NCBI RefSeq assembly: GCF_004348325.1
Contig: NZ_SMKF01000007.1
Coordinates: forward strand, 1-64,000
Source: Micromonospora sp. KC213
Lineage (GTDB): Bacteria > Actinomycetota > Actinomycetes > Mycobacteriales > Micromonosporaceae
Reading direction: 5' to 3'
Length of the DNA: 64,000 bases
Shown here: positions 10,346 through 17,532 of the stretch, piece after piece
Numbering within the stretch: the first letter of the stretch is position 1
Layout: each line of letters begins with the position of its first letter
Made by a program: the position numbers and the translations under genes
Notes under the pieces: model-generated
Seen by the model: only the letters and a program-made list of their open reading frames with translations
The model's database searches: none
Told to the model about the DNA's origin: nothing

Positions 10346-10775
10346 TGGTCGACCCGGGACGCTGAAGACCCGTGAACCTGTGGTGAATGCAGGGCCATCG
10401 TCAGCACCCGCGACGCACCGGAGGCGGCGAGCAGGTCGGCGACGAGGCGGCCGCCGATGGAGAAGCGTGGCTCGTCCTTCTTGTCGGAGCGGGCGTAGGC
10501 ATAGTGCGACGTGACGACGGTGGTCCGCGCCGCTGAGGCGCCGCGGGCCGCGTCGAGCATGATCAGCAGCTCGACCAGATGCTCCTGCACCGGCGGGACG
10601 AGCGGCTGGATCAGGCATACGTCCCGCTCGCGGCAGTTGGTCTGCAACTGCACTTCGAGACAATCGCTGGAGAACCGGTCGATCCGCACCGGCTGCACGG
10701 CACGACGAGTTGGGCGCAGATCTCCTCAGCCAGCTCCGGATGTGCGCTGCCACTGAACACGGCGATGTCCCGCAT
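10346..10775 (-). pseudogene. prs: Frameshifted, truncated ribose-phosphate pyrophosphokinase (PRPP synthetase)
   Basis: From an ATG at 10775 one reads MRDIAVFSGSAHPELAEEIC. After VVP a one-base deletion near 10700 moves the frame. The continuation IDRFSSDCLEVQLQTNCRER, IQPLVPPVQEHLVELLIMLD, SHYAYARSDKKDEPRFSIGG and VLTMALHSPQVHG is unmistakable PRPP synthetase (binding loops and the KK flexible loop). Further indels follow, then IS110 sequence. The enzyme makes PRPP, the co-substrate of TrpD-type phosphoribosyltransferases such as the one encoded at 12726. It is divergent from, and 170 bases from, the first cluster gene. Confidence 0.8.
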
Positions 10776-10944
10776 AAGCCTGGCTCCTCGGAGTCGGTAC
10801 AGCATCGTCGCCCGTTGGTACCACGCGGAACGCAACAGCCGCGCATGCCTTGCTCCCACCGTTTCCACGGCCGTCCCGAGCCGATCTGGCAGACCGCGCC
10901 GGACCTTGCGGTGATGTTGCGCGCCCGTCCGCACGCTACCGAAG

Positions 10945-12465
10945 ATGAAACCGACTGAGATTTGGATGTCGTTCGCCCGGCAGGTCGACGCCCGGCCGGA
11001 CGCCACGGCCCTCGTGGCGAAGGGCCGGCTCATCTCCTACGGCGAGCTCGGCGACCTCGTCGCCACTGCCTCTGCCCGCCTCGACGGGCTCGACACGACC
11101 GGCCGGGAGCCGATCGCCGTGTCCGCAACGAAAACACCGCACACCATCGCCATGGTGCTGGCGTGCCTGAAGGCGCGCCTGCCCGTGGTACTGCCACCGG
11201 CGACCCTGCCGGAAGCCACGCTGCAACGCCTCGTGGACAAGGCCCGGTGCCGCCATCTGCTCGACGCCGACGGCACCGGTCCCGCCCGGGCCGGCACCAC
11301 ACCGGCACCGGGCGTGCCCGGCAACCCGGACGACGTCGCGTTCATCCTCACGACGTCGGGGTCTACGGGCATCCCGAAGCTGGTGCCGCTCAGCGCGGGC
11401 GCGGTCGAGCGCTTCGCCGACTGGGCCGCCGGTCAGTTCGACCTCGGCCCCGGCGCATCGGTGCTCAATCATGCTCCGCTGAACTTCGACCTGTGCCTGC
11501 TCGACGTGTGGGCGACGCTGCACCACGGTGGTCAGGTCGTCCTCGTCGACCCGGACGCCGCCACCAACGGGCGGTACCTGATCGACGCGATCGACGACAA
11601 CGCCGTCACCGTCGTGCAGGCCGTGCCGATGGCGCACCAGCTGATGGTCGACGCCGCCTGCGACGCGGACCGGCAGCTCACGTCGGTACGCCATCTGATC
11701 TTCACCGGCGACCACCTGCCCGCGCGGTGCCTCACCCGGCTGCCCGGCGTGTTCCCCGCCAGCCGCTTCTACAACATCTACGGCTGTACGGAAACTAACG
11801 ACAGCTTCATGCACGAGGTCGACCGCGGCGCGTTGCCGCTCGACGGTGTCCCGCTCGGCACCCCGCTGCCCGGTGTCGACGCGGTCGTCCTCGACGACGA
11901 CGGCAACGAGATCACCGGGCCGGGACAGGGCGAGCTGGTCGTCGCGACGCCGTTTCAGTCCGCGGGGTACCTCGGCGCGGACCCGGCGGCACCGAACCCG
12001 TTCGTGCCGGCCCCCGCGGGCCGCCCGCCGGGCATTTCCGACCGCTACTACCGCACCGGCGACGTGGTGCGCCGCGACGGCGACGGCTTGCTGTACCTGG
12101 AAGGCCGCAACGACTTTCAGGTGAAGGTTCGCGGCACGCGGCTCAACATCGCGGTGGTCGAACAGGTGCTGCTCGACCACGACCAGGTCGCCGAAGCCGT
12201 CGTCCTGGCCGTCCCCGACCCCGTCGCCGGGCACCTGCTGCACGTGGTCCTACGCCGCGTGCCCGGCGCCACCGTCAACACCCTCGCGCTGCGTCAGCAC
12301 TGCGCCCGGCACCTGCCGACGGCGGCTATCCCGTCGACGCTGCGGCTTTCCGAAGACCCCTTGCCCCGCACGAGCACGGGCAAGGTCGACCGCCAGTCCC
12401 TCACCCAGATCCTCAGGTCCCCTCAGTCGGAGGCGACCGTCGCGAGAAAGGAACCGGCCCGATGA
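10945..12465 (+). CDS. Free-standing adenylation enzyme (acyl/aminoacyl-AMP ligase) of the cluster
   Basis: A 506-residue ANL-superfamily enzyme expected to activate a carboxylic or amino acid with ATP and load it on the carrier protein encoded next. Motifs: TSGSTGIPKL (A3, about 137-146), YGCTET (A5, near 279), YYRTGD (A7, near 368), GRNDFQVKVRG (A8) and PRTSTGKVDR with the catalytic Lys near 480. Length and the A3-A10 order match stand-alone enzymes such as the prolyl ligases of prodiginine or pyoluteorin pathways. The company of a carrier protein and an acyl-CoA-dehydrogenase-like flavoenzyme fits that triad. Substrate is not readable by eye; proline, nicotinate or another heterocyclic acid are candidates. 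The stop overlaps the next start (ATGA). Confidence 0.9.
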   Translation: MKPTEIWMSFARQVDARPDATALVAKGRLISYGELGDLVATASARLDGLDTTGREPIAVSATKTPHTIAMVLACLKARLPVVLPPATLPEATLQRLVDKARCRHLLDADGTGPARAGTTPAPGVPGNPDDVAFILTTSGSTGIPKLVPLSAGAVERFADWAAGQFDLGPGASVLNHAPLNFDLCLLDVWATLHHGGQVVLVDPDAATNGRYLIDAIDDNAVTVVQAVPMAHQLMVDAACDADRQLTSVRHLIFTGDHLPARCLTRLPGVFPASRFYNIYGCTETNDSFMHEVDRGALPLDGVPLGTPLPGVDAVVLDDDGNEITGPGQGELVVATPFQSAGYLGADPAAPNPFVPAPAGRPPGISDRYYRTGDVVRRDGDGLLYLEGRNDFQVKVRGTRLNIAVVEQVLLDHDQVAEAVVLAVPDPVAGHLLHVVLRRVPGATVNTLALRQHCARHLPTAAIPSTLRLSEDPLPRTSTGKVDRQSLTQILRSPQSEATVARKEPAR

Positions 12466-12722
12466 ACCATATCGAACACATCAAGAGCTTCCTGATCACG
12501 GAGTTCCTGCCCGGCGTGCAGGCGTCGGAACTCACCACCGAATACGACCTGCTCACCAACGGCGTCGTGGACAGCCTCGGGCTGCTCAAGCTCATCGCCT
12601 GGGTCGAGTCGGAGTTCCAGGTCACCGTCAACGACGCGGCGCTGGACCCGGACAACTTCCGCACCGTCGACGCCATCAACGCCTTCGTGGCGCGGGCGTC
12701 GCACCCGGTCAAGGCGGGTTGA
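12462..12722 (+). CDS. Discrete acyl/peptidyl carrier protein of the Trp-like cassette
   Basis: An 86-residue carrier protein. The phosphopantetheine Ser is Ser38 in NGVVDSLGLLKLI, with the usual Asp before it. The four-helix pattern is clear. Its ATG overlaps the adenylation gene stop, so the two are co-translated and probably form a loading pair. It should hold the activated acid during the redox and ring-forming steps. Confidence 0.92.
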   Translation: MNHIEHIKSFLITEFLPGVQASELTTEYDLLTNGVVDSLGLLKLIAWVESEFQVTVNDAALDPDNFRTVDAINAFVARASHPVKAG

Positions 12723-12725
12723 CCC

Positions 12726-13769
12726 GTGCACGCCGCGATCGCCGCCCTGCGGGCCGGTCGGCCGGTCGACACCGCGACCTGGTCGTCGTTCTGGGACGAG
12801 CTCAGCGCCGACACGCTGGGACCCGGCGAGCCGGCGTCGCTCATGGCCGCGCTCAGCCTCGACGGGGTCGTTCCGGACACGCTCGCCAACCTGGCCCGGT
12901 CGCTGCACGCGCGCCGCACCGGGCCGGTCCGCGCCTTCCCCGGGGCGGTCAACGTCGTCGGCACGGGCGGCGGTGTGTCGACGTTCAACGTCTCCACGGC
13001 CGCCGCGTTCGTCGCGACGGCACTGGGGGCCCGCGTCGTGAAGACCGGGTCGCGGGCCTACTCCAGCAAATTCGGCTCGATCGACCTGTTGGACCGGCTC
13101 GGGATCCCGCTCACCAAGTCCTACGACGAGACGGCGGCGTGGCTGGACCGCCACGGCATCGCATTCGCCGGCTACTTCGTGTATCCGGTGGAGCTGACCG
13201 TGCTGGCCCGGCGGATCCTGCCGCTGCCGATGAAGCCCTACGGCCGGGCGCTCAACCTGCTGGGCCCGTTCCTGCCGGCGCTGCCGGGAACGCGTCAGCT
13301 GACCGGCCTGCCGAACCCGGGGCTGCTGCCGCTGGCACGCAGGCTCGCGGCGGCGGTCGAGGACCGCGATATCTGGTTGGTCACCAACAACGTCGGTGCC
13401 GACGAGCTCATCAGCTTCGCTGACAACGCGGTCCTGCCCGGGCCCGACGCACCGGAGATCCTGCTGAGCCGCCGGAACCTGCAACTCGCCGACGGTTCGC
13501 TGCCGGACCTCGCGGCGGTCGCGGACAACGACCGCCTCGTCGAGCACTTCCTGGACGTTGTGTCCGGGCGGGCCGGCGAGGTGGCCACCCAGACCGTCGC
13601 GCTCAACGCCGCCGCTCTGGCCATCGCGGCCGAACGGGAGACGGGCTGGCGCAACGCGATGGACTCGGCGCTGGCGGCGATGCGCGACGGTGCGGTCCGC
13701 AACTTGATCGAGGCCGTGCGGACCGGCAAGCCGTCGCCGCTACTGAGCCGGGCGGCGTCCGGTGCATGA
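12726..13769 (+). CDS. TrpD-like anthranilate phosphoribosyltransferase homologue, recruited
   Basis: A 347-residue class IV phosphoribosyltransferase starting at a GTG four bases after the carrier stop. The PRPP/Mg sites are recognisable: NVVGTGGGVSTFNVST (about 75-90), SSKFGSIDLLDRLG, and the Asp-Glu pair in GADELISF. Positions that hold anthranilate in true TrpD are changed. The K-H-G-N-R motif reads KTGSRA, so the His and Asn are lost. The RT-x-FN-x-LGPL-x-NP region reads GRALNLLGPFLPA, so the Arg and the NP Pro are displaced. The expected reaction is transfer of phosphoribose from PRPP to a nitrogen of a non-anthranilate, perhaps carrier-bound, substrate. Fold assignment is firm; the substrate is inferred. 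Confidence 0.9.
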   Translation: MHAAIAALRAGRPVDTATWSSFWDELSADTLGPGEPASLMAALSLDGVVPDTLANLARSLHARRTGPVRAFPGAVNVVGTGGGVSTFNVSTAAAFVATALGARVVKTGSRAYSSKFGSIDLLDRLGIPLTKSYDETAAWLDRHGIAFAGYFVYPVELTVLARRILPLPMKPYGRALNLLGPFLPALPGTRQLTGLPNPGLLPLARRLAAAVEDRDIWLVTNNVGADELISFADNAVLPGPDAPEILLSRRNLQLADGSLPDLAAVADNDRLVEHFLDVVSGRAGEVATQTVALNAAALAIAAERETGWRNAMDSALAAMRDGAVRNLIEAVRTGKPSPLLSRAASGA

Positions 13770-14580
13770 CATGTACTTTCCGCGCCCGCCGGGCCTGGCC
13801 GTCTTCCTCAACGCCGGCGACCCGCCGTTCGACGTGCTCGACGACGTCGCCGACATGCTCGACGAGTACGAGGTCGACGTCTTGGAACTAGCGGTGCCGT
13901 TCCCCGACTCCATCAGCGACGGGCCGGTCATCCGGCGGTCGGCGGACCGGGCGCTCGCGGCCGGTACCGACCTGCGCGACGTCCTCGCGTTCGTCGAACG
14001 CTGCCGCAGCCGGCACCTGCACCTCAAGGTGGTCGTGCTGGCCGATTGGGCCTACACCGTCCGTCCCCGTTCCATGGCGCAGGTCGTCACGGCCGTCGCC
14101 GGTGCGGGGGCGGCCGGGATGCTCCTGCACGGAGCACCACCCCGGGTCCGCCCGGACTTCCACGACCGGGCCGGCGCCGCGGGACTGCCCGTGGTCACCA
14201 CGTGCTACGCGTCCTCGACCTCGGCGGTCGTGGCGGAGGCGGCGGCCCACGCCTCCGGCTACGTGTACCTGGTGACGCACTACGGCGCCAGCGGTTCCGG
14301 CCCGGCGCCCGACGCGCAGGCACTGCGCTCCCCCATCGACGCCTTGCGGGCCCTGACCGACGCGCCGATCGCGGTCGGTTTCGGGATCCGCACGACGGCC
14401 GACGTCCAGCGGGTACACGCGGCGGGCGCCGACGCGGCGGTCGTCGGCAGCACCGTCGTCGCGCGTGCCGAGGCGTCATACCTCACCGGCGGTGACGTCG
14501 TCGCCGACCTCGCCGAACTCGTCACCGACCTGCGTCCCAACCACCACGTCCGGTCCCTGCGACCGGTTCACCAATCCTGA
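13762..14580 (+). CDS. TrpA-like (tryptophan synthase alpha / indoleglycerol-phosphate lyase) homologue
   Basis: A 272-residue TIM barrel of the TrpA family. The catalytic pair is kept with the family spacing of 11: Glu in VLELAVPFPDSISDGPVIRR and the Asp of SDGP. Phosphate-binding glycines appear in VGFGIRTTADV (about 210-220). TrpA splits indole-3-glycerol phosphate by retro-aldol to indole and glyceraldehyde-3-phosphate. No TrpB is encoded here, so it would act alone, like plant indole-glycerol-phosphate lyases. The GTG at 13762 overlaps the TrpD stop; an ATG at 13771 is an alternative start. It probably removes the three-carbon phosphate tail left after a TrpC-type cyclisation. Confidence 0.88.
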   Translation: MHDMYFPRPPGLAVFLNAGDPPFDVLDDVADMLDEYEVDVLELAVPFPDSISDGPVIRRSADRALAAGTDLRDVLAFVERCRSRHLHLKVVVLADWAYTVRPRSMAQVVTAVAGAGAAGMLLHGAPPRVRPDFHDRAGAAGLPVVTTCYASSTSAVVAEAAAHASGYVYLVTHYGASGSGPAPDAQALRSPIDALRALTDAPIAVGFGIRTTADVQRVHAAGADAAVVGSTVVARAEASYLTGGDVVADLAELVTDLRPNHHVRSLRPVHQS

Positions 14581-14593
14581 GAGGAGCAATCCG

Positions 14594-14968
14594 ATGATCG
14601 TCCGCTCGCTGGACAACGTCCTCACCGTTGACTGGGGTAACGGCGTCAGCCGCCGCTTCCTACTGCAGTCCGACGGCCTCGGCTATACGGTCACCGACAC
14701 GATCGTGCTGGCCGGCACCAAGTCGCTGCTGGAGTACCGCAACCACCTGGAGGCCTGCTACTGCATCGAGGGCGCCGGCGAGGTCGTCAGCATGGACGGC
14801 ACGTCGCACCGCATCACCCCGGGCACGATCTACGCCCTGGACAAGCACGACGCCCACTACCTGATCGCCGACCCGGACACCGACCTGCGCCTCGTGTGCG
14901 TGTTCTCGCCCGCCCTGCGCGGCGACGAGACGCACAGCCTCGACGCAGCCGGCACCTCCGCGTACTGA
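14594..14968 (+). CDS. EctC-like cupin (ectoine-synthase homologue)
   Basis: A 124-residue cupin closely following the ectoine synthase pattern. It starts MIVRSLDNV and contains NHLEACYCIEGAGEV, TPGTIYALDKHDAHYL and LVCVFSPAL. The three residues known to hold iron in EctC (Glu of HLEACY, Tyr of IYALDKHD, His of AHYL) are all present. EctC makes a cyclic amidine by intramolecular condensation of an amine with an amide. No ectA, ectB or ectD lies near, so it is not for ectoine. In this cassette it may close an amidine ring. A GAGGAG ribosome site lies 8 bases before the ATG. Operon with the flanking genes. Confidence 0.88.
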   Translation: MIVRSLDNVLTVDWGNGVSRRFLLQSDGLGYTVTDTIVLAGTKSLLEYRNHLEACYCIEGAGEVVSMDGTSHRITPGTIYALDKHDAHYLIADPDTDLRLVCVFSPALRGDETHSLDAAGTSAY

Positions 14969-14978
14969 GGCCGCGCGC

Positions 14979-16115
14979 ATGCGCACCTGGACCAAGGATC
15001 AGCTTGCACTGCGCGACGGCATGGAGCGGGTCTGCCGCGACCTGGCCGTCGGCGAGCACGACGCCGCCGGAAGCGGGTTCCCGTGGGACGCGTGGAAGTC
15101 GCTGCGCGCCTCAGGGATCATGAGCCTGCCGTTCGACCCCGCCTGGGGCGGGGCGGGCGCCGACCTGCCCACCACGATGTACGTGCTGGAGGCCCTCGGC
15201 AAAGGGTGCCGTGACGGCGGGCTGAGCTTCTCCGTCGCCACCACCCTGTGCAGCACGGGCGTGCTGCTCCAGCACTTCGGGACCGAGGCGCAGAAGGACC
15301 GGTACCTGACCCGGCTGTGCGCGGGCGAGCTCATCGGCGCCCACGCGATCAGCGAGCCCGACACCGGGTCCGACGCGCTCAGCATGCGCACGACAGCCGT
15401 ACGGGACGGCGACCATTTCGTCCTCAACGGCAGCAAGAGCTTCGTCAGCAACGGCCCGATCGCCGACGTGGTCGTCGTCTACGCCCGGACCAGGCCCGAG
15501 GGCGGGCCGCTCGGCATCACCGCGTTCCTGGTCGACACGCAGACCCCCGGCTTCACGGCCGGCCAGCCGATCAAGAAGATGGGCCTGACGTCGTCGCCGA
15601 TGAGCGAACTGTTCCTCGACGACTGCCGGGTGCCGGCCGACCGGGTCATCGGCGGTGTCGGGCGTGGGTACCTGCTGCTCGAACACGTGATGACGCACGA
15701 GATCCTCTGCTCGTTCATCATCAACGTCGGAGAGATGCAGCACCGGTTCGAGCGCTGTCTGGAGTATGCCCGGATCCGCACTCAGTTCGGCAAGCCGATC
15801 GGTTCGTACCAGGCGATCTCGCACAAGCTGGTCGACATGCGCATCCGCCTGGAGACGGCGCGCCGGTGGTTGTACGACACCGCCGAACGCCTCGTCGCCG
15901 GCCAGAACGTCACGATGGACGTGGCGATCAGCAAGCTGCTGACCAGCGAGGCGAACGTCGCCTCCGGGCTGGCGGCCATCCAGATCTTCGGCGGTAACGG
16001 CTACATGTCGGAGTACGGACTGGACCGCGAGCTCGCCGACGCCGTCGGTAGCACCATCTACTCGGGAACGACCGAGATTCAGTACAACCGGATCTCTTCG
16101 CTGCTGGGGCTGTGA
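14979..16115 (+). CDS. Acyl-CoA-dehydrogenase-like flavoprotein, probably acting on the carrier-bound substrate
   Basis: A 378-residue acyl-CoA dehydrogenase-fold protein. FAD/substrate motifs: AHAISEPDTGSDALSMRT (about 120-137), KMGLTSSPMSELFLDDC and RTQFGKPIGSYQAISHKL. The C-terminal base position of short-chain enzymes (YEGT) reads IYSGTTEI, so that Glu is lost. Glu241 in MTHEILCSF sits where isovaleryl-CoA dehydrogenase and, by my recollection, prolyl-carrier dehydrogenases keep their base. The TSPMSE motif also recalls the prolyl/pyrrolyl group (RedW, PltE). It should oxidise (or isomerise) the aminoacyl or heteroaryl thioester on the carrier protein. Confidence 0.88.
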   Translation: MRTWTKDQLALRDGMERVCRDLAVGEHDAAGSGFPWDAWKSLRASGIMSLPFDPAWGGAGADLPTTMYVLEALGKGCRDGGLSFSVATTLCSTGVLLQHFGTEAQKDRYLTRLCAGELIGAHAISEPDTGSDALSMRTTAVRDGDHFVLNGSKSFVSNGPIADVVVVYARTRPEGGPLGITAFLVDTQTPGFTAGQPIKKMGLTSSPMSELFLDDCRVPADRVIGGVGRGYLLLEHVMTHEILCSFIINVGEMQHRFERCLEYARIRTQFGKPIGSYQAISHKLVDMRIRLETARRWLYDTAERLVAGQNVTMDVAISKLLTSEANVASGLAAIQIFGGNGYMSEYGLDRELADAVGSTIYSGTTEIQYNRISSLLGL

Positions 16116-16822
16116 GGATGCTGCTGAAGGTTTGCGGCGCCACCCGCCGCGAAGACGTGGCCCTGCTCGGCGCCTCGGGCACAGACCTCATCGGTCTGTG
16201 GCACGGGGTGCCGGGCGGCCACGCCGACCTGCCCCTCGGCCGCTTCTCCGCCCTGGCGCAGGCGTGCCGCAGCGCCTGGGCGACGGCGACACGGCCGGCA
16301 CCGGACCCGATTATGGTCACGTTCCTGCGGGACCCGGCCGCCATCCTGGAGGCATCCCGCGCCGCGGATGTGCGGTGGCTGCAGTTGCACGGTTACCAGC
16401 CGCCGGCCGTCGTCGCGGCGATCAAGCGAGACCAGCCGGAGGCTACGGTCGTCAAGGTGCTGCACGTCACCGGCGACGCCTGCGTCGAGCGGCCGCTGCT
16501 GGCGTCCTACGAGCGGGCCGGTACCGACATGTTCCTGTTCGACGCGACGAGCCCTGGCGGACAGGTCGGCAGCACCGGCGTCTCACTGGACCCCGACGTC
16601 GTGATCGACCTTGCCGAGGCGACGACGATCCCGTTCCTGCTTGCCGGCGGGATCTCGGCCCACAACCGTCCCAGGTACGACAAGGTTTCCGCGCATCCTC
16701 GGTTCGCCGGTGTCGACGTCGACACGGCCGCGAGGGACCTGACAGGGGCGTTCTGTCCCGTCAGGGTCAGCGGCATCCGGCAGCAGTGGCGTGCTGTCCC
16801 GGACATGGAGGAGGTAGCCTGA
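16112..16822 (+). CDS. TrpF-like phosphoribosylanthranilate isomerase homologue
   Basis: A 236-residue TIM barrel. MLLKVCGATRREDVALL carries the catalytic Cys of TrpF. WLQLHGYQPP and the Asp of MFLFDATSPGGQ (general acid/base partner) are kept, and LAGGISAHN and GVDVDTAARD are the phosphate-binding and C-terminal motifs (SSGVE in usual TrpF). It should carry out an Amadori rearrangement of the N-phosphoribosyl product made by the TrpD homologue. The start (GTG, then ATG two codons later) overlaps the upstream stop. SSGVE-to-DTAARD is a clear departure from the family. Confidence 0.88.
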   Translation: MRMLLKVCGATRREDVALLGASGTDLIGLWHGVPGGHADLPLGRFSALAQACRSAWATATRPAPDPIMVTFLRDPAAILEASRAADVRWLQLHGYQPPAVVAAIKRDQPEATVVKVLHVTGDACVERPLLASYERAGTDMFLFDATSPGGQVGSTGVSLDPDVVIDLAEATTIPFLLAGGISAHNRPRYDKVSAHPRFAGVDVDTAARDLTGAFCPVRVSGIRQQWRAVPDMEEVA

Positions 16823-17532
16823 TGGCCTCGACCTTCGTCGATGCCCTGACAGGGGCCGGCCGCCCCGTTGTCATGGAGCTCAAACCGCGCTCGGCCGGCG
16901 GCGAGGACCTGTTCCGTGGCCGCACCCCGGCCGAGATCGTGGCGCGGTACGAAGCCGCGGGCGCCCCGTGCCTGTCGGTCGTCACCGGCCGCTGGTTCGG
17001 CGGCGACGCTAGCCTGCTGGCCAAGGTCGCCCGGTCCACGGATCTGCCGATCCTGCAGAAGGACTTCATCACCAACGCCGGGCAGCTGCAGGTGGCGAAG
17101 GACCTCGGTGCCTCCGCGGTGCTGCTGACCGCGACGCTGCTGCCGCGGGTCGCGCTGGAGCGACTGACCGAGCGGGCACTGGCGCTCAATCTGACCCCCT
17201 TCATCGAGGTGGCCGGCGACGACGAGGTCGAGGCCCTCCCCCGGTGCGAGGGGTGCGTGGTGGCCGTCAACAACAAGGACATCCGCCTCCGTGAACGCGG
17301 CGACGCCGACATGGACCGCAGCCGCAAGCTGCTGCCGGCCGTGCTCGGGACCGGGACGTCGTGCCCGGTCAGCGCCAGCGGGATCGACGACCCGTGGGTG
17401 GCCGCCGATTTGCTCAGCGCTGGTTACGCCGGGCTGCTGGTCGGCACGCATCTGTTGCGGGCAGACCGGCTCGAGTCATGGTGTGAGGATCTCGACGCCC
17501 TCCGCCGCCCTGCCGCACGCGGGACTCGCTGA
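16822..17532 (+). CDS. TrpC-like indole-3-glycerol-phosphate synthase homologue with one changed active-site residue
   Basis: A 236-residue TIM barrel starting at an ATG that overlaps the TrpF stop. TrpC residues visible: Glu and Lys in VMELKPRSAGGEDLF, the general-acid Lys in PILQKDFITN, the general-base Glu in TPFIEVAG, and Asn in VAVNNKDIRL. The usual V-S-E-S-G-I motif reads PVSASGI, so its Glu is Ala. TrpC closes the pyrrole ring of indole with loss of CO2 and water. Here it should close a ring on a different enamine acid. It ends the eight-gene + strand block and overlaps the converging regulator gene by 119 bases. Confidence 0.88.
   Translation: MASTFVDALTGAGRPVVMELKPRSAGGEDLFRGRTPAEIVARYEAAGAPCLSVVTGRWFGGDASLLAKVARSTDLPILQKDFITNAGQLQVAKDLGASAVLLTATLLPRVALERLTERALALNLTPFIEVAGDDEVEALPRCEGCVVAVNNKDIRLRERGDADMDRSRKLLPAVLGTGTSCPVSASGIDDPWVAADLLSAGYAGLLVGTHLLRADRLESWCEDLDALRRPAARGTR

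Noticed and set aside
9190-10698. A single 502-residue minus-strand protein
   Set aside because: It is an accidental run-on of PRPP synthetase, IS110 and shadow sequence in one open frame.
14594-14968. Ectoine biosynthesis locus
   Set aside because: Only the EctC homologue is present; no ectA, ectB or ectD anywhere near.
12726-17532. A primary tryptophan biosynthesis operon
   Set aside because: TrpE, TrpG and TrpB are missing, the genes sit with an adenylation enzyme, carrier protein and EctC-like enzyme, and TrpD/TrpC key residues are altered.
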